From NCBI RefSeq assembly GCF_029760895.1, contig NZ_CP121679.1, forward strand, positions 1,178,001 through 1,242,000: a DNA stretch of 64,000 bases. The letters are read 5' to 3'. Under the pieces are notes generated by a model. That model was not told where the DNA came from and made no database searches. It worked only from the letters and a program-made list of their open reading frames with translations. Every line of letters begins with the position of its first letter. Within the stretch, counting starts at the first letter, position 1. Shown one piece after another: positions 1 through 6,616 of the stretch. The stretch comes from Ancylobacter sp. WKF20. Its GTDB lineage: Bacteria > Pseudomonadota > Alphaproteobacteria > Rhizobiales > Xanthobacteraceae. Position numbers and translations under genes: made by a program.

Positions 1-446
1 CCGCCACCAAGCTCGCGGCCGAGCATGGCGGCGTGCGCGTCGTCACCAAGCTGATTGACGGCACCTTCCCCGATTATGGCCGCGTCATCCCGTTCGGCAA
101 CGCCAGGCTCGCCACCGTCGCGCGCGCGGAACTCGCCTCCGCCGCCGATCGCGTCGGCACCCTGTCGAGCGATCGCGGCAAGGCCGTGAAGTTCATCTTC
201 GGCACCGGCGGCCTGGTGCTGGAGGCCACCAACCCCGAATCCGGCTCGGCGCGCGACGAGATCGACTGCGCCTTCACCGATGACGAAATCATCATCGGTT
301 TCAACGGCCGCTATCTCGGCGATGTGCTCAAGGCCGACGACGCGCCGCAGGTCGAGATCGCGCTCAACGATCCCGGCAGCCCTACCATCTTCCGCCGCCC
401 CGGCTCCACCGACGCCCTGTGCGTCCTCATGCCGATGAGGGTTTGA
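1..446 (+). CDS. dnaN: DNA polymerase III beta subunit (sliding clamp)-like protein, C-terminal part
   Basis: The reading frame is open to the left edge, so only the last ~147 residues are visible. They match the third domain of the bacterial sliding clamp: a segment LIDGTFPDYGRVIP, a central FTDDEIIIGFNGRYL segment, and the very end VLMPMRV, which is the clamp's characteristic C-terminus forming the protein-binding pocket. The clamp is a ring that holds DNA polymerase on the template. The gene sits among phage-type genes and not beside dnaA or recF, so I infer that it is an element-encoded second clamp and not the chromosomal dnaN. The next gene starts 3 bases after the stop. Confidence 0.85.
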   Translation, partial: ATKLAAEHGGVRVVTKLIDGTFPDYGRVIPFGNARLATVARAELASAADRVGTLSSDRGKAVKFIFGTGGLVLEATNPESGSARDEIDCAFTDDEIIIGFNGRYLGDVLKADDAPQVEIALNDPGSPTIFRRPGSTDALCVLMPMRV

Positions 447-449
447 ACC

Positions 450-926
450 ATGCCGCGCACACAGATTGAACCCGACATGCTGCCCAAGGAGCGCACGCTC
501 ATCGAGGCATGGCGCGTGGTGGCCGCCCAGCCCGGGCTCAAGCCGCTTTCGTGCCGCCTCTATCGCGACATCTTCGGCTCGACGCTTGCCGAGGCGGCAG
601 AGGCGCACGAGACCCGCCAGGGCGAGCCGGACATGATCAGCCGCGCGGCGGCTGACGTGCTGGCCGAGAGGCGTCGGCAGATCTATGCCGAGGGCTGGAC
701 GCTCCAGAACGATGACAAGCAGAGCAGCGGCGAACTGGCAGACGCTGCTGCTCTCTATGCATCTCTTGCGGCACGCCACCTCGCCGGCCCGTCTCTCTGG
801 CCTTGGGCGATGTCGTGGTGGAAGCCGAAGAACCGCCGTCGCGACCTCGTGCGGGCGGGCGCCCTGATCATCGCCGAGATCGAGCGGCTCGACCGCGCCT
901 CCGCCAAGCCGGAGGGCGAGGCATGA
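450..926 (+). CDS. Phage-type hypothetical protein (158 aa)
   Basis: The protein has 158 residues. Its second half carries a segment common to small phage proteins: AAADVLAERRRQIYAEGW, then an acidic NDDKQSSGELADAAALYA stretch. That resembles a widespread phage family of the type RQRQIxxEGWTPEHDD, which some annotators place near MazG-like proteins; I do not claim an enzyme activity. The start at 450 lies 3 bases after the clamp gene stop, with a purine-rich GAGGG upstream inside the end of the clamp gene. The C-terminus overlaps the next start (GCATGAG), so the genes are probably translationally coupled. Confidence 0.75.
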   Translation: MPRTQIEPDMLPKERTLIEAWRVVAAQPGLKPLSCRLYRDIFGSTLAEAAEAHETRQGEPDMISRAAADVLAERRRQIYAEGWTLQNDDKQSSGELADAAALYASLAARHLAGPSLWPWAMSWWKPKNRRRDLVRAGALIIAEIERLDRASAKPEGEA

Positions 927-1135
927 GCCAGACCTGCAACAGCTGCATCTGGTGGCACCCGAACGATGCCACGCGCGAGCAGGGTGCCTGCCGCCGCCGC
1001 GAGCCGCGCCTCGTGCTCTCTCGCCAGTCCGATGCCCGCAGCGCCGTCTGGCCGCCCGTCGCGGCCGACGCCTGGTGCGGCGAGTACCGCCACAACCCCA
1101 ACACCCCGCAGCCGGAGGGCCGCGCCGATGTCTGA
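923..1135 (+). CDS. Small cysteine-containing phage protein (70 aa)
   Basis: A 70-residue protein beginning MSQTCNSCIWW, with a CNSC pair, a GACRRR cysteine about 18 residues later and AWCGEY near the middle: four cysteines that could bind one zinc ion. Such short four-Cys proteins are common in early regions of phages of alphaproteobacteria. The start is chosen because ATG at 923 overlaps the stop of the preceding gene (ATGA overlap) and the protein then begins directly at the cysteine motif. Function is not known; zinc binding is inference. Confidence 0.65.
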   Translation: MSQTCNSCIWWHPNDATREQGACRRREPRLVLSRQSDARSAVWPPVAADAWCGEYRHNPNTPQPEGRADV

Positions 1136-1640
1136 CACCGAACGCCTGTGCTGGGCCGCCTTTGTGGCCGACGAGAATATGCCGGAAGGGCTCGCCACGC
1201 CGGATAAATGGATTGCCGGGCGCTGCGAGCAGGGCTGGATCATCGGCCCGAAAGGCCGGCGCGAGCGCGTCGATTATGGCTGCATGATCGTTCAGCCCGG
1301 CGCCGAGGTGCTCTTCATGTGGCACGAGCGGCGCGGCACGGTCGAGATGATCGTGCGCGGCGACAGCACCTATACCCTGACGGGTCACGATCCTGGCGAC
1401 TGGTCGATCGTGTGGGATGCTGACGAGCCCGAGAACATGGCCGACACGCTCGACGAATTCGCCCGCCAGTGTGTCGAGGTTCACGAGCCCGGCGTGGGCG
1501 AGGAAGTCCGGGTCGCGGCGCGGTTCAGCAAATGGACCGAGGAACGTTACCGGCTCGAGGTGACGGGCGACAAACCGCGCTTCGTCCCCGTGCAGCCCGA
1601 GCCCGCCCTCGCCAGCGGCGCGCCGGAGGGCTCGGCATGA
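1128..1640 (+). CDS. Hypothetical protein (170 aa)
   Basis: I do not recognise the family. The protein starts MSDTERLCWAAF, is rich in tryptophan and acidic residues (VWDADEPENMADTLDEFARQ) and looks like a soluble protein of mixed alpha/beta type without signal peptide or membrane segment. The start overlaps the end of the upstream four-Cys gene and its stop overlaps the next start, so it is part of the same run of coupled genes. A longer reading from further upstream in this frame is possible, but would overlap the previous gene completely. Confidence 0.65.
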   Translation: MSDTERLCWAAFVADENMPEGLATPDKWIAGRCEQGWIIGPKGRRERVDYGCMIVQPGAEVLFMWHERRGTVEMIVRGDSTYTLTGHDPGDWSIVWDADEPENMADTLDEFARQCVEVHEPGVGEEVRVAARFSKWTEERYRLEVTGDKPRFVPVQPEPALASGAPEGSA

Positions 1641-2014
1641 CGATCGCCACCATGGATAAGGCCACACTCCGCCAGTTCCGCGACAGTGTCAGCGCCGGCG
1701 GCTACATCGGTGGCGCGGACGATGTAGCCATCGCCGCCTTCGGTGCGCACGCCATGCTGGCCCAGAACGCCACCACGGGCGCCCATGGCATCGACGCGGC
1801 GGTTGCCTTCACGCAGGCCATGCTGCCCGGCTGGTACTGGCGCTGCGGCCGCACACTCCTCGACGATGGAGCCGCCCATGTCTATCGCCTCAAGCTGCGC
1901 GGCCCCGGCGGCATGTACGATCTTGCCGCCGGCCTCGCTCCGACGCCGGCCAAGGCGCTCGTCGTCGCCGTGCTGAGCGCATTGATCGAATTCGGGGAGG
2001 CGCCCCATGGCTGA
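1637..2014 (+). CDS. Hypothetical phage protein (125 aa)
   Basis: A 125-residue protein starting MTIATMDKATLRQF. The middle contains AMLPGWYWRCGRT and a short C-terminal helix ending FGEAPHG, a pattern I have seen in small phage proteins that act on or near single gene-product substrates; no enzyme family can be named. The start is set by the ATGA overlap with the upstream stop. The stop overlaps the start of the next gene by 8 bases. No membrane segment is present. Confidence 0.65.
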   Translation: MTIATMDKATLRQFRDSVSAGGYIGGADDVAIAAFGAHAMLAQNATTGAHGIDAAVAFTQAMLPGWYWRCGRTLLDDGAAHVYRLKLRGPGGMYDLAAGLAPTPAKALVVAVLSALIEFGEAPHG

Positions 2015-2309
2015 CGCCACCAATAAATTCGCCGTCCATTTCTCCACGACGTTGGTGCTCAACGAGACGGAAATCCGCGCGCTTGATGCCCTCGTCGGAT
2101 ATGGCGATGACGCCTTTTTGGCAGCATTCAAGGAGAAGCTCGGCGCGGCATACATCCGCGATCACGAGAGTGGGTTGCGGTCGGCGTTCGATGCGATCCG
2201 CCGCGACGTGCTGCCGGCGCTGCGCGGTATCGATCAGGTTCGCAAAGACCTGCGCGACGTGCAGTTGAAGCGCTTCGAAGCGGCGCAGGAGGCCAGGAAA
2301 AATGGCTGA
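2007..2309 (+). CDS. Hypothetical protein with predicted helical C-terminus (100 aa)
   Basis: A 100-residue protein starting MADATNKFAVHFST. The N-terminal third looks like a beta-rich segment; from about residue 50 the sequence is helix-forming and charged (RDHESGLRSAFDAIRRDVLPALRG, then DQVRKDLRDVQLKRFE), suggesting a coiled-coil or dimerising helix. The family is unknown. The gene overlaps both neighbours by 8 bases and belongs to the same rightward operon. Confidence 0.6.
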   Translation: MADATNKFAVHFSTTLVLNETEIRALDALVGYGDDAFLAAFKEKLGAAYIRDHESGLRSAFDAIRRDVLPALRGIDQVRKDLRDVQLKRFEAAQEARKNG

Positions 2310-3399
2310 CCGCACCGGCATCGAATGGACCGACGCGACGTGGAATCCCATCGTCGGCTGTAGCCTTGCCTCGCCCGGCTGCACCAACTGCTACGCCATG
2401 CCCATGGCGGCGCGGATCGAGGCGATGCAGCCCGGCTCGCACTATGCGGGCACGACGCAGCCCGGCAATGCCGGCGCCGTGTGGAGCGGCAAGGTCGCGC
2501 TGGCGCCCGAGCACATTCTCACCCAGCCGCTGCGCTGGCGCCGCCCGCGCCGGATCTTCGTCAACTCCATGGGCGACCTGTTCCATGAGAGCATCCCCGA
2601 CGAATGGATCGACCACGTCTTCGCCATCATGGCGCTCTGCCCGCAGCACACCTTTCAGGTGCTGACCAAGCGCAGCGCCCGGATGCGGGAGTATCTGACC
2701 GGCCCGGCCGCATTCCAGCGCGTCGACGAACTGCTTTTTGCTGAAGAGTGGCCCGTGCTCCCGAAGCCATTCGACACGATTGCCGCTGCGGCCAACATGA
2801 CACCGTTTGCCCGCGAAGGCTTCCTGCGCAACGTCTGGCTGGGCGTCTCGACCGAGGATCAGCGCCGCGCCGATGAGCGCGTGCCCGACCTTCTCGCCAC
2901 CCCCGCCGCCATCCGCTTCGTCTCCGCCGAACCGCTGCTGGGGGCGCTGAACCTCCGCTCGCTGAATGAACGACGCGGCGACCGCGGCACGATTACCGAC
3001 TGGCATGACGCCTTGGCCGGCCTGCAATTCGGCCGGTCGCAGAGCGAGACGGCCAAGCTCGATCTCGTCATTGCTGGCGGCGAGAACGGCCCCCGGCCGA
3101 TGCACCCCGATTGGGCGCGGTCCCTCCGCGACCAGTGCGCCGCCGCAGACGTCTTGTTCTTCTTCAAGCAGTGGGGCACGTGGGAAGTCGCCGTCGACCG
3201 CGAGCGCGACGATCCAGATTGGCGGCTGGATTATTCCCGGAAGTTCGCCGACGGCGGCGCCACCAAATGGCTCAACCTTGCCGGCGGCTGTGGCTTCCAC
3301 GGCGCGCGCTTCCACGTCATGCGCCGGGTCGCCAAGGCCCGCGCCGGCCGGCTGCTCGATGGCGTCGAGCACAACGCCCTGCCGGAGGTGCGGTCATGA
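2302..3399 (+). CDS. Phage Gp37/Gp68 family protein (DUF5131)
   Basis: The 365-residue protein opens with TGIEWTDATWNPIVGC, the hallmark of the Gp37/Gp68 (DUF5131) family, followed by the cysteine cluster GCTNCYA, then FVNSMGDLFHESIP, the segment LTKR, GVSTEDQ, FVSAEPLLG and GGENGP, all in the usual order of the family. The function of the family is not settled; it is widespread in phages and mobile elements, and the clustered cysteines have led to suggestions of a metal-centre enzyme. Length and motif order are typical, so the gene looks intact. The start ATG at 2302 overlaps the end of the upstream gene. Confidence 0.9.
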   Translation: MADRTGIEWTDATWNPIVGCSLASPGCTNCYAMPMAARIEAMQPGSHYAGTTQPGNAGAVWSGKVALAPEHILTQPLRWRRPRRIFVNSMGDLFHESIPDEWIDHVFAIMALCPQHTFQVLTKRSARMREYLTGPAAFQRVDELLFAEEWPVLPKPFDTIAAAANMTPFAREGFLRNVWLGVSTEDQRRADERVPDLLATPAAIRFVSAEPLLGALNLRSLNERRGDRGTITDWHDALAGLQFGRSQSETAKLDLVIAGGENGPRPMHPDWARSLRDQCAAADVLFFFKQWGTWEVAVDRERDDPDWRLDYSRKFADGGATKWLNLAGGCGFHGARFHVMRRVAKARAGRLLDGVEHNALPEVRS

Positions 3400-4013
3400 T
3401 CCTCATCCCGGAGATCGAAACCGTCGTAATCCTTGTGCCCCGCACCGGCAGCGGCTCGCTGCGCCGGGCTATCGCGGCGACATATCCGAGGGCGATGCAG
3501 ATCTATCGCCACATGGAGGCCGACGGCGTGCCTGCCGGCTACGACCGCTGGCGGCGGATCGGCGTCGTGCGCGAGCCGCTTGCGCGGCTATGGTCGCTGT
3601 ACAAGTTCATGCGCTCGTACCGGCACCCGAAGCCGGACCAGGGTGCGGGCTATATCGCCAAATTGCGCAGCAGTGCCGAGCGCCCTTTTGAGGATTGGCT
3701 GCTGACAAATGAAGCCGTCTTCACAAATCCCTACGACACTGATGGAGGATTGACTTTCTATCCTCAGTACAACGTCGGGCATTCATTGCCGGAAAACCGA
3801 AAGAGCCAGTTTATCTACCTTCGCCCAGACCTTGGAACGGAGGTTTTCCCGTTTTCTCGAATGGAGACACTGGAAGCCTCCCTCAAAATCAACCTCGGTC
3901 GGACCAACGTTACCGACGATCAGCCCCCGCCCGCGCTTTCTTTGGCCGCAGCTGAGCACATGCTCCGCTTTTTTGCGTGGGACATGACTGTCACGGGGGA
4001 GCGCCATGACTGA
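3396..4013 (+). CDS. Sulfotransferase-like protein
   Basis: The 205-residue protein has an N-terminal VVILVPRTGSGSLRRAI, which fits the phosphate-binding loop for PAPS in sulfotransferases (P-[RK]-T-x-S-x-S/T-L-R), and about 35 residues later RRIGVVREPLARLWSLY, which fits the second PAPS-binding motif (R-[DE]-P-x-x-R-x-x-S-x-Y). These two blocks suggest a small Sulfotransfer_2-type enzyme that would move sulfate onto a sugar or other acceptor; the acceptor is unknown. The stretch from about 3700 to 3960 is less GC-rich than its neighbours, consistent with separate acquisition. ATGA overlap with the DUF5131 gene sets the start. Confidence 0.6.
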   Translation: MILIPEIETVVILVPRTGSGSLRRAIAATYPRAMQIYRHMEADGVPAGYDRWRRIGVVREPLARLWSLYKFMRSYRHPKPDQGAGYIAKLRSSAERPFEDWLLTNEAVFTNPYDTDGGLTFYPQYNVGHSLPENRKSQFIYLRPDLGTEVFPFSRMETLEASLKINLGRTNVTDDQPPPALSLAAAEHMLRFFAWDMTVTGERHD

Positions 4014-4419
4014 CTCTCCGCAGCGTATCCGCCTATCCCGCGCCAAAGGCTGGCGCATGCCCGAGAACACCGTGAAGGTCGACCGCTCCACCAGGTGGGG
4101 AAATCCTTTCGTGGCGGGCAGGGATGGCACCGTCACGCAGTGCGTGAGCCTCTACCGTGAACTGGTAATCGACGGCATGGCGTGTTGGTCATGCGATGCT
4201 CCGCTGCGCCAGCAGATCGAGGCACTGCAGCACGTTCGCTCTCATATTTCCGCCTTGCGCGGACGAAACCTCGCATGCTGGTGCGCACTCGACATGCCCT
4301 GTCACGCCGCAGTGCTGATCGAAATAGCCAACGAGCCCGTCGCCGAGCATCCGGCAGCACTACTCATCGAGGAGGCGCGGCGCGCCCGCTCATGCGCCGA
4401 ACAAGGGAGCCTCATCTGA
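4006..4419 (+). CDS. DUF4326 domain protein
   Basis: A 137-residue protein with the DUF4326 signature: RLSRAKGWRMP, then VKVDRSTRWGNPFVAGRDG near residues 22-42, and GRNLACWCALDMPCHAAVLIEIAN near residues 87-110. The family is common in phages; its biochemical role is not established, although the conserved W-GNPF and CWC-x-CH residues look like a ligand or metal site. The gene overlaps the sulfotransferase-like gene by 8 bases, and its stop overlaps the next start (TGATG). Confidence 0.8.
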   Translation: MTDSPQRIRLSRAKGWRMPENTVKVDRSTRWGNPFVAGRDGTVTQCVSLYRELVIDGMACWSCDAPLRQQIEALQHVRSHISALRGRNLACWCALDMPCHAAVLIEIANEPVAEHPAALLIEEARRARSCAEQGSLI

Positions 4420-4850
4420 TGGCGCGGCGCATCAAATCGGCGGCCTTTATAGCCGCCCTCCTGATCGCCACGCCGGCGGCAGCGGACATCTATGTGCTGG
4501 ACGGGGACACCATCGTCGTCGACCGAGAGCACATCCGCCTCACCGGCTTCAACACGCCTGAGACTCGCGACGCGCAGTGCGAGAGCGAGCGGGCGCTGGG
4601 CTACCGCGCCAAGGCCCGCCTGCGCGATCTGCTCACCATGGCCTGCGGCCCGCTCGCGCGCGCCCCGGCCGGGTGCCTCACGCTGGAGCGCCTGCCGACG
4701 CCCGATCGCTACGGCCGCTCGCTCGCGCGCCTCACCATGCAGGGCCGGGATGTGGCGGAAATCCTCATCAGCGAGGGGCTGGCCGAGCCTTATGACTGCG
4801 CCGCCGGCCACTGCCCCCGCCGGCGCAACTGGTGCGGGGAGGGGCCATGA
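4419..4850 (+). CDS. Secreted thermonuclease (SNase)-like protein
   Basis: A 143-residue protein with an N-terminal signal peptide (MARRIKSAAFIAALLIATPA, cleavage likely after ATPAAA) followed by a staphylococcal-nuclease-like domain: VLDGDTIVVDREHIRLTGFNTPET with the calcium-site aspartate, and DRYGRSLARLTMQGRDVAEILISEGLAEPY. The expected role is cleavage of DNA or RNA outside the cytoplasm. The typical catalytic arginine of the motif RLxGFDTPE is present (R in IRLTGF), so activity is plausible. The start was chosen at 4419 because it gives a complete signal peptide and a TGATG overlap with the preceding gene. Such nucleases recur in alphaproteobacterial prophages. Confidence 0.8.
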   Translation: MARRIKSAAFIAALLIATPAAADIYVLDGDTIVVDREHIRLTGFNTPETRDAQCESERALGYRAKARLRDLLTMACGPLARAPAGCLTLERLPTPDRYGRSLARLTMQGRDVAEILISEGLAEPYDCAAGHCPRRRNWCGEGP

Positions 4851-5152
4851 CGCCGCTGCTCACCCCCAAGGAAGCCGCCGAGGCGCTGCGCATCTCGGTG
4901 AAAACGCTGTTCGATCATGTCGAGCAGGGGCGCCTTCGCTACATCCGCGTCGGTGCGGGCTTGAAGAGGCCCCGCCGAATGTTCTCCAATGACGATCTCG
5001 ACGAGTTCATCGAGCGCCAGCGCCGACAGGATGCCCCATGTCGCTCTACCAACCGAAAGGGTCCCCGTTCTACCACTACGACTTCCAGGTCCGTGGTCGT
5101 CGCTTTCACGGATCAACCAAGGCCAAAACACTCAAGGCCGCGAAGCTTGTAG
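4847..5152 (+). CDS. Excisionase-like helix-turn-helix protein
   Basis: A 101-residue frame starting MTPLLTPKEAAEALRIS, a MerR/excisionase-type HTH (helix_turn_helix_17) at residues 5-50: KEAAEALRIS, VKTLFDHVEQGRLRYIRVG and a wing RRMFSNDDLDEFIERQ. These proteins bend DNA at attachment sites and steer integrase towards excision. It lies directly upstream of the integrase, as expected for xis. The last ~38 residues are encoded within the start of the integrase gene in another frame and look like low-complexity read-through, so the functional protein probably ends near residue 64, or the two genes truly overlap by 115 bases. Confidence 0.75.
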   Translation: MTPLLTPKEAAEALRISVKTLFDHVEQGRLRYIRVGAGLKRPRRMFSNDDLDEFIERQRRQDAPCRSTNRKGPRSTTTTSRSVVVAFTDQPRPKHSRPRSL

Positions 5153-6156
5153 AGGCGGCCGAGCGGGAGAAGGCGAAGCAGATCGTCCGCGAATCGGAGC
5201 GGCTGCGCACCGGCCCGCTCACCATGCTCGCCGCCACCAGCCGTTATTGGGAGGAAGTCGGCAAGCATCACGCCGGCGCCGCCACCACATGGACCAATCT
5301 CCAGCGGCTGTTCACCTATTTCGGCGCCGAGACACGCCTTGCCGATATCGACGATGACGCCGTCGCCCACATGGTGGCCTGGCGCCGGGGGCATCGCGCA
5401 TGGGCCGGAGACGAAGCGCCCTTCATCTCGCCCGCCACCGTGAACCGCTCCACCACCGAGGTGTTGAAGAAGCTGTTCAACCGGGCGAAGCGCGCCTGGG
5501 GGGCCGAGCTGCCGCGCGAGCCTAACTGGAAGATCCACATGCTTCGCGAGCCGACCGAGCGCACGCGCGAGCTGCGCCCGGCCGAGGAGACGCGCCTCGA
5601 TGCCGAGATGCGCGATGACCTCGAGCCCTTCTTCGCCTTCGCCCGCGCCAGCGGCCTGCGCCTGTCCGAGTGTTTCATCCGGTGGGAGGAGGTGGATTGG
5701 GAGGCCGGCGTCATCCAGACCATCGGCAAGGGCAGCCTGCCGGTGCGCACCATCATCACGGCCGAGATCCGCACCATCCTGTGGCCGCTGCGCGGGCACC
5801 ACCCGCACCAGGTGTTCACCTATGTCGTGCAGCGCACCGTGCGCTCGAAGGGGCTGGTGAAGGGCGAACGCCTGCCGCTGACCTATGACGGGCTCAAGAG
5901 CTATTGGCGCCGGATGAAGAAGCGGGCCGGCATGGCCGACTTCCGTTTCCACGACTTCCGCCACGACCTCGGCACCAAGCTGCTGCGCCAGACCGGCAAC
6001 CTGAAGCTGGTGCAGAAGGCCCTCAACCACCGGGACATCAAGACCACCGTGCGCTACGCCCACGTGCTCGACGAGGATCTGCGCGAGGGGCTTGAGAAGC
6101 TCTCAAAGTCCCGAAATAAATCCCGAACTGGAAAGCGGAAGTTGAAAGCCGTATAG
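5038..6156 (+). CDS. Tyrosine recombinase (integrase) of the first element
   Basis: A 372-residue tyrosine recombinase. The N-terminus (HYDFQVRGRRFHGSTKAKTLKAA) is an arm-type DNA-binding segment; the central SAM-like core-binding region follows at ~60-170; the catalytic domain shows the arginine in ASGLRLSEC, a lysine in GKGSLPV, the block FHDFRHDLGTKLL (H-x-x-R), a histidine/asparagine block LNHRDIKTTVRYAH and the nucleophilic tyrosine in that last block. All catalytic residues seem present. The gene ends 33 bases before the tRNA-Pro remnant, so it is the enzyme that integrated this element. The start overlaps the upstream HTH frame. Confidence 0.93.
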   Translation: MSLYQPKGSPFYHYDFQVRGRRFHGSTKAKTLKAAKLVEAAEREKAKQIVRESERLRTGPLTMLAATSRYWEEVGKHHAGAATTWTNLQRLFTYFGAETRLADIDDDAVAHMVAWRRGHRAWAGDEAPFISPATVNRSTTEVLKKLFNRAKRAWGAELPREPNWKIHMLREPTERTRELRPAEETRLDAEMRDDLEPFFAFARASGLRLSECFIRWEEVDWEAGVIQTIGKGSLPVRTIITAEIRTILWPLRGHHPHQVFTYVVQRTVRSKGLVKGERLPLTYDGLKSYWRRMKKRAGMADFRFHDFRHDLGTKLLRQTGNLKLVQKALNHRDIKTTVRYAHVLDEDLREGLEKLSKSRNKSRTGKRKLKAV

Positions 6157-6188
6157 GTCGCAACGCGCTACGGCGAACGCCTCTCGAC

Positions 6189-6233
6189 CTGGGGGACTAG
6201 GGGTCGTGGGTTCGAATCCCGCCGCTCCGACCA
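6189..6233 (+). other. attR of the first element: 3' half of tRNA-Pro(GGG)
   Basis: The stretch reads as the 3' part of a tRNA from the anticodon loop onward: anticodon loop CTGGGGG with anticodon GGG, 3' anticodon stem, variable loop, T arm GTGGG-TTCGAAT-CCCGC, acceptor strand CGCTCCG, A and CCA. No matching 5' half (expected to start CGGAGCG) lies upstream; the integrase stop is there instead. It is therefore an attachment-site remnant, not a functional gene. The intact tRNA-Pro should be at the other end of the element, outside the window. Confidence 0.85.
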
Positions 6234-6266
6234 TTAGGCCGCAGGCATATCCCGAAGAAGACAGTC

Positions 6267-6596
6267 TCATTGAGCCGCACCCGGTTTTGCCGGGCCAAAC
6301 GGCCTAGGGATTGGTCTGGCCGCTGTTCCCGAGCAGGGAATCGACCACGGTTTCTGCGCCAGCAACGCATGGACATAGATTCCGCGGTGATCGGCCTCGT
6401 CGCCGGCGTCGAGCGCCTCGAAACGGGCGCCGCCTGTGATCGAGGCGGCGAGGGCCGGGAGCTTGGCGAGAAGCCCTTCAACCATCACGCGATCCTCACC
6501 GGAAGCATCGCCAGTGACGGTATCAGGCAGGGAAGGGCGCGCCTTCCATAGGCACCCCGACAATCGCCGCGCGGCCTTTAACACGGTGGAAACCAC
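6267..6596 (-). CDS. Possible small hypothetical protein downstream of the attachment site
   Basis: A 109-codon minus-strand frame with a GTG start. The translation (for example GEDRVMVEGLLAKLPALAAS and ARFEALDAGDEADHRGIYVHALLAQ) has ordinary amino acid composition and high GC at third codon positions, which speaks for coding, but I recognise no family and see no clear ribosome binding site. It lies in the ~380-base gap between the tRNA-Pro remnant and the polysaccharide gene. A shorter frame, or no gene, is possible. No other feature is seen in this gap. Confidence 0.35.
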   Translation of the reverse strand: MVSTVLKAARRLSGCLWKARPSLPDTVTGDASGEDRVMVEGLLAKLPALAASITGGARFEALDAGDEADHRGIYVHALLAQKPWSIPCSGTAARPIPRPFGPAKPGAAQ

Positions 6597-6616
6597 AATG
6601 GTCGCCTAATGCGGCC

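Larger units (their letters stand above)
1..6233 (+). mobile_element. Right-hand end of a prophage or phage-like island in tRNA-Pro
   Basis: All genes from the window start to 6156 run rightward, most overlap their neighbour by a few bases, and several are phage families (Gp37/Gp68, DUF4326, excisionase-like HTH, tyrosine integrase). The integrase is followed within about 35 bases by the 3' half of a tRNA-Pro gene without its 5' half, which is the usual remnant left at the far end of an element integrated into a tRNA gene. The left boundary and any structural genes lie outside the window, so whether this is a full prophage or a satellite or island cannot be decided here. Confidence 0.8.

Noticed and set aside
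6160..6233. A full tRNA-Pro gene at the end of the first element
   Set aside because: Only the part from the anticodon loop to CCA can be folded; the expected 5' acceptor strand and D arm are absent, so it is an attachment remnant.
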